Positions 42,998 to 52,249 of a stretch of DNA of 64,000 nt are shown piece after piece (positions within the stretch are counted from its first letter, which is position 1; each line of letters starts with the position of its first letter). This DNA comes from Pseudomonas fluorescens (GTDB lineage Bacteria; Pseudomonadota; Gammaproteobacteria; Pseudomonadales; Pseudomonadaceae), in contig NZ_VCNJ01000030.1 in assembly GCF_005938625.1 (NCBI RefSeq), positions 62,001 through 126,000 of the forward strand, read 5' to 3'. The notes below the pieces were generated by a model. The model saw nothing but the letters and a program-made list of their open reading frames with translations. It ran no database searches and was not told the origin of the DNA. The translations under genes were made by a program, and so were the position numbers.

Positions 42998-43927
42998 TCA
43001 GCGCACCGCGCTGACGCCGTCCAGCGTCGAGAACGAGGTGTCCTTGGCCGTCAGCAGAAAATCACGCATGTACGGGGCATCGAGCATGTCGGTGCGAATC
43101 GCCGCGTACAGCGTCGCGAACAAACCCTTTTCCCCCAGCCGCTTACCCTTCACATATCCGCGCGAGCTGTACTCGTGCAGCGCCCAGTGCGGCATGCCGC
43201 AGACGCCTCGGCCGCTGGCGACCAGCTGCATCATCATCACTGTCAGCTCTGAAGTGCGCACCTGTGCTGGCTCGATGTCGGCCGGTTCCAGGAAACGCGT
43301 GAAGATGTCGAGGCGGTCGCGTTCCACCGGGTAGGTGATCAGCGTTTCCGTCAGCAAGTCTTCGGGGACGATGTACGGTTTGCTCGCCAATGCATGCTGA
43401 TTGGCCACGGCAAGCATGGCTTCATAAGTGAACAGCGGCACATAGGTGATGCCAGCGATTTCCAATGGATCAGACGTCACCACCAGATCCAGATCACCAC
43501 GCGCCAGCGCCGGCAGCGGGGCGAAGGCGAAACCCGAAGCGAGGTCGAGTTCGACTTCTGGCCAGGCATCGCGGAACTGGTCGATGGTCGGCATCAGCCA
43601 CTGAAAGCAACTGTGGCACTCAATGGCCATATGCAAACGCCCGGCGGTGCCACCGGCCAGACGGCCGATGTCCCGTTCAGCCGCGCGCAGCAGCGGCAGG
43701 GTCGCGTCGGCCAGTTGCAGCAGGCGCAAGCCGGCGCTGGTGAAACGCACCGGTTTGGTCTTGCGCACAAAAAGCGCCATGCCCAGCCGTTCTTCAAGCT
43801 CCTTGAACTGGTGGGACAGTGCTGACTGCGTCAGGTGCAAACGGTCGGCGGCATCGACCAGGCTGTCGGCTTCGCGCAAGGCGTGCAGGGTTTTCAGGTG
43901 GCGGATTTCAAGCACCGATGGCTCCAT
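42998..43927 (-). CDS. metR: LysR-family regulator MetR
   Basis: A 309-residue LysR-type regulator. The N-terminal winged helix 'LREADSLVDAADRLHLTQSALSHQF' and the following 'LVDAADRL...LFVRKTKPVRFTSAG' agree closely, as I recall it, with E. coli MetR. So do 'HMAIECHSCFQWLMP' and 'DLDLVVTSDPL' in the effector domain. MetR uses homocysteine as co-activator of metE and related methionine genes. In many Pseudomonas metE is the divergent neighbour, but here the other side is toxin T4. Confidence 0.85.
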   Translation of the reverse strand: MEPSVLEIRHLKTLHALREADSLVDAADRLHLTQSALSHQFKELEERLGMALFVRKTKPVRFTSAGLRLLQLADATLPLLRAAERDIGRLAGGTAGRLHMAIECHSCFQWLMPTIDQFRDAWPEVELDLASGFAFAPLPALARGDLDLVVTSDPLEIAGITYVPLFTYEAMLAVANQHALASKPYIVPEDLLTETLITYPVERDRLDIFTRFLEPADIEPAQVRTSELTVMMMQLVASGRGVCGMPHWALHEYSSRGYVKGKRLGEKGLFATLYAAIRTDMLDAPYMRDFLLTAKDTSFSTLDGVSAVR

Positions 43928-44064
43928 GAGGAAAACTTGTGATAAACACGAAAGCGGTGAGTTTGTCTCATGTTTGCCGGGCTGTCGACAGCGGTGCCTG
44001 GTTTTGCTGGAGAACTGCCAGATTGTGGCTCAGCAGTTCTCCGTGGGGCAGACGCTGCTCATTC

Positions 44065-47000
44065 TCAGAGTGCTTCGAAATGCCCGAGAACAATCGACTG
44101 TCCGGTGATTCTGGAATCGAGCAAGGTCGGCTCGTCAGCGTGAGTCAGCAAGCGATGTTCTGGCAGTTTCAGGTGGGCCCTTTCGAACTGGCGAAATGGC
44201 CGGTTAGCCGAGCGGTAATGGAAGTGCACATACCAGAGCAATTGCGCAGGCTCGCGCGTGAGGTTCCAGATCTCATATTCCTGCAGGTAGTTGGGGCGGC
44301 CTTGATAGTCGGCCAGTCGCTGGATCGGACTGATTCGGCGGATTTCCACCGCATTCTGAGCGATGAGGTCATCCAGCATGCCGTCGGTAGGCCTTTGACT
44401 GGTCAATGAACGTTGGGAGCGCAGGGTACGACCTTCGACGATCAGTTCACCCGCCCGATCACGCAATTGCTGAATCATCGGATGCTCGGCAGACTTGGCC
44501 GCGATCGCGTCGGCGCGGGTGTTCAGTTCCCCCGCCTGACTGTCCATCATGTGTTGCAGGTTGACCGGGAGCATGCCCGCGTCGGCGTTTCTCTGAACCG
44601 TGGCGCGGTAAGTGGCGAGGTTATCCAGACGCTGCTGTGCCTCGGTAACCAGGGTGGGCAGACTCAGCCCGGCGGGCGGACGGTTTATTCTGATTGGCGG
44701 GTTGGTCAGGCGCATGACGCCATCGGCGCCTTGTTCCCAGATTTCCTCATGGCCTCCAGGCCCCGTGCATCGATATCGACGCGTCTGAGTGGCGTTATCC
44801 CATTGCTCCACGCCATGGCGCAGTTGATTGTCTTGCGTGAGGAATATTCGCTGCAGCGGTCGCCCTGCGAGTGTTGGCGCCGCTGGTCTGTTGATTCCGG
44901 CACGGGCTCGATCCGCCAGTCGGTCAACGCCTTCGAGCAATGGCTCGACCACCTCCAGATGAAAGAATTGTGGGTAACTGGCGGTCCAGAAAGTCATCTC
45001 GCGGCGAAACTCGACGCAGGCGTCGACGCTTTCCTGAAGAATGCGGTTACGTTGTGCGTTTGTACTCTGAATGTTCGGCAGATCGTACTGACGGTACAGG
45101 GCGCGATCGATGGTATTGCGCAGGGGCTCTGCCAGTTCTCGCAGATAGCGCCACGACGCATCGTCCGGATTGCCGGCTTTCTTGACGATTTCCAGGCGCT
45201 GGGACGTTCTCAGGTACAGCAAGATTGCATCGCTTTGATGGGTATTGAGGTTGTCGACGAGCGCGGAGATTTTCGGCCGGTCTTTCGCGAGAATACGTTC
45301 ATACCAGTGATTGACCTGCTCCTTGAGCGCTTCCATATGGTCGAGCTTTTTCACGATCTCGACGCGCAGCACGCGTATCTCTTCGATGATTTCCAGGCGC
45401 CGGGTCACTGTGCCGGGTGGCAGAGCGTTGTGTGCCTGCTTCAGTTCCCTGACCTTCAATGTCATGGCATGCACACTGTGCGATGTGTGAACAGCGCGTC
45501 GCCGATAGCGATCACTCAATAGCCATGCGGTCTTGCTTTGCATGTCAGCAGCCTCCCTGCGCTTTCTGCCATGGGTCAGCTCAATCAGCTCGCTCAAGGT
45601 CTGATAACGCTGTTTGGCCAACTGAATATCGCCAACGCAAGCGGCTTCGACAGCCGGCCACATGGGCGGGCGTTCGGCGACCGGGGCTTCGCGATAGGCG
45701 TTGATCACCCGGTCGCTTTTGGCGCCTCTGACCTGTAGTCGGTCAGCCAGGTCGTCAGCCGCAGCGGTCAGCCGATGGTGGCGGCGAAACTCCCGATCCA
45801 CCAGCCAGCGCGGCAGGCGCTGCCGAATCGCTGGCGGCCAGTAAGGGTCGAGTGTGTCGACCATCCGCCCGCCGACATTGCCACCCCCCGATACGCCACC
45901 TTCAAGGGCTGTGCCATAGACGCCGAACCAAGTGTCCCATCGTCCGCTTTCATCCAGTGCGATCGGCTGCTTGTAGGTTTTTCGCGAGTTGCCAGACAGG
46001 CGCCAGCTGCGCGAATCCCGGCTCAGCTCCACTTGGTAGAGGCGACCCTGACGTTCAACGAAGTCGCCGTCGGCGTGCCGGTAAATCCCGCGATAGAGGC
46101 CGTGGCTGGCAGGCTCGATGCTGGCCAGAGAAATAGGCTTTTCATATTCGTAATCCTTGAAGCGCGTCAGCACATGCCTGGCTTGACGCTGCGACTTGCC
46201 GTGCAGCGCCGCCACATTGCCGAGCACCGCGTGGAGCTGCCGAGCCTGTGTCAATGCGCGTGTCGTCCGCGAGAGCGTCGAGGCCACCGCTTCGCCCGGA
46301 AGCAGATCCATGAGGGCGTCGATCAACGACAGCAGCATGGACTCGATTTCCGCCAGACCGTCAGCCACGTCGCCACGCAAGAACGCGACGACGGCCTGAT
46401 TCGCAGCCGTCCAGGCCTGATAAAGCGCCAGCACACTGCCGACGAAGGGCACCATGCCCAAGGCCATTTTTATGTAGTTGAAGGCGCGCGGGCCTTTCAG
46501 GGTGTAGCGCTCGAAGAACAGCTCATCGTTGGAGCGCGAGGTACCGCGATGGGCTTCGATCAAGCGTCCCATGTGTGCGTCGAGCAGGTGCGCGGCGAAC
46601 GAAGTAGTCGCGGGCCAGCTCACCCCGACTTCGATGATGGCATCGAAGTTTTTTTCCACGGCCTGACCGATACGGTTGATATGGGCCCGGACATTGCCCT
46701 GCAAAGCCCTGTTCGCCAGGTACTCGATCCTCTTGTCACTCCCGCACAACGCGAACAGCCCTTTGCGCGCCGCTTCGAGCGTGTCGTAACGGCGGAAAAA
46801 CTGCCCGTCGTGGCTGTCTGGCAGGTACAACAGAGTGACGCCGCTGATCTGCTCTTCGATCAGGCTGACGCCGGACAGGGTCACCGGGCCTTCGCCGGGG
46901 GTGTCCCTGCCGCCGACTTTCAGCGACACCGGCAACAGAACCAGGCGCTTGCCGTTGGCTTGCCACGCCTCGGTGGTGTTGGCATCGATGGCGATGTTCA

Positions 47001-49671
47001 GCAGCGCGGCTTCATCAGGGCTGAGGTGTTTTTGCAGGCGCGCATTTTCGCTTTGGATTTTCAGCATCAGGCGCCAAGGCTCGATCAGGCTTTCCCGGCG
47101 GTGTTGTTTGACGAATTCCGACTCGCTGGTGGCGCCCCTGAAGGCATCGTGGATTTTCTGTTCATAGGCTTTGGGCAGGTCGAGTTCCGGCAGGACTTTG
47201 CGCAGGTAGGTCAGGTTGATGCCGTTGAGCAGGCGAGTGCGATCCTTTTTCAGCGTCGCGGTGACCTCCAGCCTCAGGAAAATCAGACGCTGCGAGAGTG
47301 AGTCATTGAGCACTGAATGGACGTTGTCGATATTGAGCTGGGCCAGGTCTTCCAGCGACATTTTGCTGCGGGCTTTGCTGGGCACAATGGTCGTGGTCTT
47401 CCTGACGCCACCAGGCCCCGACTCGGGAACCTGTTCGGTCTTGGTCGAGTCGGGCAGTTCGACCTGGATGGAGAAGTGGCCTTCAAGGGAAAAGTCCTTG
47501 CGCAGTCGGGCGTGCAGGTGGCGGCGGGTGAAGTCGTCACGGGGTTCCAGCGCGAGGGTCATGAGCGCGTGGCTTTCGCGCATTGCCGCGATGTACGCCT
47601 CGATGTTCTGTTTGAGCCCGTTACGCTCGTGCTCCTTGAGCTTGATCAGCCAGTCCGGCAGATGGCCGGCAAGAGTACCGCTGCGTTCCTGCTCTTGCAG
47701 GTGAGCAAAGGTCAGGCTTCTGGCGGCGTGAACCGGAACCTGCACATGGGCGAGGTAGTCCTGACGCAGAATTTCCAGCGCGTCAGCCTGTTCGGGTTTG
47801 CCGCGCAGAGGTGCGGCTTTTGCTTCGAAGTCGGTCACCAGCTCATTGAGGCAATGATGCAGTGGGTCTGTGGTGAGCGGGCTCAGTTGCACGGTCACGT
47901 CGCTGTCGTGGTCCAGAATCCTGAATACTTCGCGCTCCAGTGTCCGGCGATCGGCAAAGCGTTGCAGGCCACCGCCGGTGCCCGGCCAGTAGAGCATGAG
48001 GCTGGAAGTCGCTGCCCTGTCAGAGAGGGCAGCTTGCCGTCCGATGAGCAGCGCGCCCTTGAGTGGTTCGCTCTGCGTCGTACGGATCCCTTCCTTGGTT
48101 TCGGTCCGCGACAGCGTCAGGCTGGCCGCCGTGAAATCAGCGTCGCGTTCAGCCGCGACGGGGCTGTCCAGGACGGCCTTGAGCAGATCGTGTTCGGCAC
48201 TGTCGAGTTGGCCCAGCGCCGCTTGCAGTCTGCCTTCGGCGTACAAGCCGTCCTGGTGCGCCTGACGAAGGGCCGTGAACGCTGTGTTGAAAGCGCTCGC
48301 GTCGAGGGCACTGTCGCGGTAAAGCAGCAATGTGGCGGCGGTCTCGCCGGCTTGTTCGGCTGTCTCCAGCGCTTCGAGGGCGTCCTTGCACTCTCGATAT
48401 CCAGAGCCGTCACCGTCGTTGTCCTGCAAGCGTTCGAGCGCATCGCGTTCACGTTTGAGCGCCGCTTGTCGTACCGCCAGTGGAATGCCGGCCGACAGGC
48501 TGCCGAACAGCGGTTTCTCATCCGTCTGGCTATCGCTGCCGGGCGCGAGCGGTTTTGGCGGGGCCGCCACAATGATCGCGCTGCTGCGCTGATGATCGAT
48601 CAGGTCGACATGGACCAGCGATTGCGCACCGTGCTCGCGGATCCCGGGCTTGCCTTTATTGGTGTTGCTCAAGGCATCGAGCTGCGCGTGGTGTCGGTCG
48701 GCGAACAGGTCGCTCGCCCCGGTGACCATCGGGTCGAGCGCCGCGCTGTAGTCGATGCGCCGGATTTCCTTGGGCAGTCCCGTGGGTATCTGTACCTGAC
48801 GGGTCAGCCAGATTTGCATCTCTGCGCGTGTGTTGAAGGCCTGGATCGACGCGGCGTTGCAGGGCAGATAAAGCAATGGCGCCGCCGTGGCCGGATCGCC
48901 GACGCTGACGACCCACGCACCGGGGAGTTTGACTTTGCTGTCGTTGCTCAACACCAGTGCCAGTTTTTCCGTGTGGATGGCTTGACCCTCGACTGTCAAT
49001 GCACTAGCACCCGAATCGATAATTTGTTGTAGCGTTTTGAGTTGTGCGGCGCTGATGACGCGGTTGGCGTGGGCCGAATGCGCGGTGGCTTCGAAGTGCG
49101 CACGATAGAGCTGCGTGGCGCGGCTACTCCGTGACACAGGCGTGCGTGGTGCGCGCGCTTGCCAAAAGGCTGTCCAGCGAGCCTCGTGGCTTTTGCGTGG
49201 ATCGAGCGATTTGAGCTTCTCAAGGAGTTGCCGGGGTTTCAGTGCGTACAGCGGATGATCGGCGCCGATACCTGTGAGCTCACAACGCTGATCCAGATCG
49301 GTTTCCAGCGTCGGCTGTTGAACGACGAAGGCACAGGCATCGGTAAGGCTGACGATATGTTCCGGCTCGTCATCGGTGGCGGCGAAGCGCAATCCGGTTG
49401 TTTCGCCATCCAGTTGCAGCTGGTGTCGCAGCAGCTCATTGACGCTGCCGCGCAGGGCAGGGCTGGCGGCAAACAATTCGCGCAAACCCTCACGGCTGGC
49501 GCGCCAGCGATGGCTGGCCTGCTGCAACAGGCTGTCATCGATCGTTTTCGGCAGGTGCTCGACGGTCTCGGGCAATGGTGAGGGGGCGGGGAGTTCATCC
49601 AGAACAAGGCGATCGGGCATGGGGGCATGACTCGCATGGCGGGGCGGGAAATCCGTCCCTGAGCGGGTCAT
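44065..49671 (-). CDS. T4: giant DUF6543/dermonecrotic-toxin-like protein with unassigned C-terminus
   Basis: About 1868 residues from ATG 49671. An ATG at 49731 would add 20 residues and one at 49620 would remove 17; none has a clear ribosome site. There is no signal peptide. It has the motif shared with T1-T3 twice (LLYLPCNAASIQAF, near 48840-48875, and LLYLPDSHDGQFF, near 46795-46830). A hydrophobic segment (LGMVPFVGSVLALYQAW, about 46400-46475) and a short 'GRLYQVELSRDSRSWRL' module follow. The last about 500 residues are helical and charged, with two possible coiled coils (around 45300-45470). They show no motif I recognise, so the activity is unknown. Confidence 0.7.
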   Translation of the reverse strand: MTRSGTDFPPRHASHAPMPDRLVLDELPAPSPLPETVEHLPKTIDDSLLQQASHRWRASREGLRELFAASPALRGSVNELLRHQLQLDGETTGLRFAATDDEPEHIVSLTDACAFVVQQPTLETDLDQRCELTGIGADHPLYALKPRQLLEKLKSLDPRKSHEARWTAFWQARAPRTPVSRSSRATQLYRAHFEATAHSAHANRVISAAQLKTLQQIIDSGASALTVEGQAIHTEKLALVLSNDSKVKLPGAWVVSVGDPATAAPLLYLPCNAASIQAFNTRAEMQIWLTRQVQIPTGLPKEIRRIDYSAALDPMVTGASDLFADRHHAQLDALSNTNKGKPGIREHGAQSLVHVDLIDHQRSSAIIVAAPPKPLAPGSDSQTDEKPLFGSLSAGIPLAVRQAALKRERDALERLQDNDGDGSGYRECKDALEALETAEQAGETAATLLLYRDSALDASAFNTAFTALRQAHQDGLYAEGRLQAALGQLDSAEHDLLKAVLDSPVAAERDADFTAASLTLSRTETKEGIRTTQSEPLKGALLIGRQAALSDRAATSSLMLYWPGTGGGLQRFADRRTLEREVFRILDHDSDVTVQLSPLTTDPLHHCLNELVTDFEAKAAPLRGKPEQADALEILRQDYLAHVQVPVHAARSLTFAHLQEQERSGTLAGHLPDWLIKLKEHERNGLKQNIEAYIAAMRESHALMTLALEPRDDFTRRHLHARLRKDFSLEGHFSIQVELPDSTKTEQVPESGPGGVRKTTTIVPSKARSKMSLEDLAQLNIDNVHSVLNDSLSQRLIFLRLEVTATLKKDRTRLLNGINLTYLRKVLPELDLPKAYEQKIHDAFRGATSESEFVKQHRRESLIEPWRLMLKIQSENARLQKHLSPDEAALLNIAIDANTTEAWQANGKRLVLLPVSLKVGGRDTPGEGPVTLSGVSLIEEQISGVTLLYLPDSHDGQFFRRYDTLEAARKGLFALCGSDKRIEYLANRALQGNVRAHINRIGQAVEKNFDAIIEVGVSWPATTSFAAHLLDAHMGRLIEAHRGTSRSNDELFFERYTLKGPRAFNYIKMALGMVPFVGSVLALYQAWTAANQAVVAFLRGDVADGLAEIESMLLSLIDALMDLLPGEAVASTLSRTTRALTQARQLHAVLGNVAALHGKSQRQARHVLTRFKDYEYEKPISLASIEPASHGLYRGIYRHADGDFVERQGRLYQVELSRDSRSWRLSGNSRKTYKQPIALDESGRWDTWFGVYGTALEGGVSGGGNVGGRMVDTLDPYWPPAIRQRLPRWLVDREFRRHHRLTAAADDLADRLQVRGAKSDRVINAYREAPVAERPPMWPAVEAACVGDIQLAKQRYQTLSELIELTHGRKRREAADMQSKTAWLLSDRYRRRAVHTSHSVHAMTLKVRELKQAHNALPPGTVTRRLEIIEEIRVLRVEIVKKLDHMEALKEQVNHWYERILAKDRPKISALVDNLNTHQSDAILLYLRTSQRLEIVKKAGNPDDASWRYLRELAEPLRNTIDRALYRQYDLPNIQSTNAQRNRILQESVDACVEFRREMTFWTASYPQFFHLEVVEPLLEGVDRLADRARAGINRPAAPTLAGRPLQRIFLTQDNQLRHGVEQWDNATQTRRYRCTGPGGHEEIWEQGADGVMRLTNPPIRINRPPAGLSLPTLVTEAQQRLDNLATYRATVQRNADAGMLPVNLQHMMDSQAGELNTRADAIAAKSAEHPMIQQLRDRAGELIVEGRTLRSQRSLTSQRPTDGMLDDLIAQNAVEIRRISPIQRLADYQGRPNYLQEYEIWNLTREPAQLLWYVHFHYRSANRPFRQFERAHLKLPEHRLLTHADEPTLLDSRITGQSIVLGHFEAL

Positions 49672-49837
49672 TGAAGAGAAATCGCGCAAGGCGATGGCGG
49701 TACATAGATATTGTTTGCAACAGACGCCCATGACCGCTCGGCACTCTTCATCAAACTGTCATGGAACTGTGGCAGCGCGCTTGTACAAACTTCATCAGAC
49801 TCGCGCTCTACTGGGGTTCTGCGTTTCGGTGTTTTTC

Positions 49838-50872
49838 ATGGCTAAGGGTTTTCTTTCTGTCGCGGCTTTGTTGGTCGCGATTTTTTTCGGATCGTCGTCA
49901 TGGGCGGCGGCGCGTTGCGATGTGAATGTGCCGACCGAACACGTCGATCTGTCGCAGGTGAGCCTGGCTTACCAGAGCATTGGTCGCGCATCGGATCCGG
50001 CGTTGTTGCTGGTCATGGGCCTGGGTGGACAGTTGATCCACTGGCCGGACGAAGTGGTCGTTGCGCTGTGCCAGCAGGGCTTTCGGGTGATCCGCTACGA
50101 CAACCGCGATGTCGGCCTGTCGACCTGGCGTCAGGCGCCGGCTGAAGCCAATCTGACCTTTGAAGTGCTGCGCTACAAGCTCGGTCTGCCGGTGGCGGCG
50201 CCGTACAGCCTGACGGACATGGCGGACGACGCGCTGGGTTTGATGGACGCTTTGCATGTTGAGCAATTCCACGTGCTGGGCGCGAGCATGGGCGGGATGA
50301 TCGCCCAGCACATGGCTGCGATGGCGCCGCAGCGGGTCGAAAGTCTGACGTTGATCATGACCAGCTCTGGCGCTGAAGGATTGCCGGCTCCGAGTGCCGC
50401 GCTGGTGCAGTTGTTGTCGCGTCGCGGCGCACCGAATCGTCAGGTGGCGCTGGAGCAACAGGCGGATCTGTTGGCGGCGCTGGGCAGCCCGGCGGTGACG
50501 GATGATCGGCAGGCCTTGCTGCATCAGGCGGCGCTGTCGTATGACCGGGCGTTCAACCCCGAAGGCGTGAAGCGGCAGATCATGGCGATCCTCGCCGAGC
50601 CGAGTCGGGTGGCGTTACTCAACCAATTGCGCGTGCCGACGCTGGTGGTGCATGGCACGGCGGACCCGTTGTTGCCGGTGATGCACGGCGTGCATCTGGC
50701 GGCGCATATTCGTGGCAGTCAGTTGAAGCTGATTCCGGGATTGGCGCATCGCTTTCAAGAGGCGTTCAAGGAGCCGTTGCTGGCGGCGGTGCTGCCGTAT
50801 CTGCAGGCGCATCGTGAAGACACCTCGCACTGGGCGCAGATCGAGCCGGTGGTGGGCGGGAATCTGCTGTAA
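49838..50872 (+). CDS. Secreted or periplasmic alpha/beta hydrolase
   Basis: A 344-residue hydrolase. A signal peptide (MAKGFLSVAALLVAIFFGSSSWA) follows the ATG at 49838. The nucleophile elbow is GASMGG, the acid is probably D in 'VVHGTADPLLP', and the histidine is in 'IPGLAHRFQEA'. 'YDNRDVGLSTW' forms the usual early loop. The substrate is unknown; an ester or lactone is likely. It is divergent from toxin T4, with 166 bp between the two chosen starts. Confidence 0.82.
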   Translation: MAKGFLSVAALLVAIFFGSSSWAAARCDVNVPTEHVDLSQVSLAYQSIGRASDPALLLVMGLGGQLIHWPDEVVVALCQQGFRVIRYDNRDVGLSTWRQAPAEANLTFEVLRYKLGLPVAAPYSLTDMADDALGLMDALHVEQFHVLGASMGGMIAQHMAAMAPQRVESLTLIMTSSGAEGLPAPSAALVQLLSRRGAPNRQVALEQQADLLAALGSPAVTDDRQALLHQAALSYDRAFNPEGVKRQIMAILAEPSRVALLNQLRVPTLVVHGTADPLLPVMHGVHLAAHIRGSQLKLIPGLAHRFQEAFKEPLLAAVLPYLQAHREDTSHWAQIEPVVGGNLL

Positions 50873-50896
50873 CCAAAAGTGGACGGTGTTGTTATG

Positions 50897-50971
50897 GCCC
50901 CTTCGCGAGCAAGCTCGCTCCCACATTTGGAATGCGTACCCCTGTGGGAGCGAGCTTGCTCGCGAAGGGGG
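50897..50971. repeat. REP palindrome pair (opposite order)
   Basis: Two REP cores arranged the other way round from the other pairs: TTCGCGAGCAAGCTCGCTCC first, then GGGAGCGAGCTTGCTCGCGA. Confidence 0.88.
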
Positions 50972-51048
50972 CGTTACAGTCACTACAAAACCCAGCCCCG
51001 GTGTATCGTGCAAACTTTCCCGCACGATTTTCCCCTGCGAGGTGTGTG

Positions 51049-51714
51049 ATGAGTTCTGCTCTGAAAATCGATTTTGTCAGCGACGTCTCCTGCCCATGGT
51101 GCGTTGTCGGTTTGTATGGCTTGCTGGAAGCGCTGGAAATCCTGCGCAACGAAGTGCAGGCCGAGATCCGTTTCCAGCCGTTCGAGCTGAATCCGAAAAT
51201 GAGTGCCGAAGGGCAGAACATTGCCGAGCACATCCACGAAAAATACGGCTCTACTCCCGAACAATCGCAGAAAAATCGTGAAGCCATCCGTGCCCGTGGC
51301 GCTGAACTCGGGTTCGCGTTTCGCACTGATGGCAACAGCCGTATCTACAACACTTTCGATGCGCACCGCTTGTTGTATTGGGCCGGGCTTGAAGGGGAGC
51401 AGTTGGCTTTGAAAGAGGCGCTGTTCAAGACGTACTTCAGCGATGGCGGCAATCCGTCGGATCATCGCCAGCTTGTGCTGATTGCTGAAAGCGTCGGGCT
51501 GGATCGCCAGCGGGCCGAGGCTGTTCTGGCGTCTGACGAGTTTGCCGATGAAGTGCGTGAAGAAGAACAGCTGTGGCTGCAACGCGGGGTGAGTTCGGTG
51601 CCGACCGTGGTGTTCAACGGGCAGTACGCGGTGACTGGCGGGCAGCCGGTGGAGACGTTTGTCGGGGCGATTCGGCAGATTATGGCTGAGTCCAAGGGCG
51701 GGACGGTCAGCTGA
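51049..51714 (+). CDS. DsbA-family (FrnE-like) thioredoxin-fold oxidoreductase
   Basis: A 221-residue cytosolic protein (no signal peptide). The active-site CPWC lies near residue 15 in 'DFVSDVSCPWCVVGLYGL'. The helical insert and 'RGVSSVPTVVFNGQYAVTGGQP' with the cis-proline near the C-terminus match the FrnE/2-hydroxychromene-2-carboxylate isomerase branch of DsbA-like proteins. A role in thiol redox balance is likely; the substrate is unknown. GCGAGG lies 6 bases before the ATG. Confidence 0.88.
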   Translation: MSSALKIDFVSDVSCPWCVVGLYGLLEALEILRNEVQAEIRFQPFELNPKMSAEGQNIAEHIHEKYGSTPEQSQKNREAIRARGAELGFAFRTDGNSRIYNTFDAHRLLYWAGLEGEQLALKEALFKTYFSDGGNPSDHRQLVLIAESVGLDRQRAEAVLASDEFADEVREEEQLWLQRGVSSVPTVVFNGQYAVTGGQPVETFVGAIRQIMAESKGGTVS

Positions 51715-51733
51715 TATCGGTAGGAGCCAAAAG

Positions 51734-51910
51734 CCCCTCACCCTAACCCTCTCCCAGAGGGAGAGGGGACTGATTGGGGGATGCTGGAGTTGTACGCCGA
51801 CCTGAACGTGCTGTACCGAATCCATAATCAACTGGATCTTTCAGGTCAATGTCAGACGCAAGACACCTCGGTCGGCCCCCTCTCCCTCTGGGAGAGGGCT
51901 GGGGTGAGGG
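51734..51910. repeat. Intergenic repeat (CCCTCTCCCT family)
   Basis: CCCTCACCCTAACCCTCTCCC then GAGGGAGAGGGGACTGA, a spacer, and ACACCTCGGTCGGCCCCCTC ... GGGAGAGGGCTGGGGTGAGGG. The same family is found at about 460-716. It reaches directly to the glpM stop codon and fills the gap between convergent genes. Confidence 0.8.
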
Positions 51911-52249
51911 TCAGCTGTGCAGGCGCACCCAAACCGTCACCAACACCGTAGCAGCCATCAACCACGCCACCGCCGCCACGGCCAGCGAAGCCTCCAGCCG
52001 CAGCCGATCCACCATCACGTACAACGTCGCCAGATAAATGAAGTACGGAATGATTGACCACATGCCAAACACGATCGTGGTCTTCAGATCCTCAACCGAA
52101 CGCCCCTTGCCAACGATGTAATGCGCAATCAGCGCGAACGTCGGGAACAGCGGCACCAACCCGGCAATGTAATAGTTTCTGGTTTTCGACAGCGCCGCGA
52201 TGATCAGTACTACCGCTGCGCCCAACAGGGCTTTGAAAAACAGATCCAT
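51911..52249 (-). CDS. glpM: GlpM family membrane protein
   Basis: A 112-residue inner-membrane protein with four predicted helices. 'ALLGAAVVLIIAALSKTRNYYIAGLVPLFPTFALIAHY' and 'FGMWSIIPYFIYLATLYVMV' match GlpM, described in P. aeruginosa as a membrane protein that affects alginate production. The start overlaps the aauR stop by one base (TGATG), so it is read from the same message. Confidence 0.85.
   Translation of the reverse strand: MDLFFKALLGAAVVLIIAALSKTRNYYIAGLVPLFPTFALIAHYIVGKGRSVEDLKTTIVFGMWSIIPYFIYLATLYVMVDRLRLEASLAVAAVAWLMAATVLVTVWVRLHS

Noticed and set aside
44065..49731. T4 start at 49731
   Set aside because: The extra 20 residues (MGVCCKQYLC...) lack a ribosome site and look unlike the starts of T1-T3; ATG 49671 was preferred, with low certainty.
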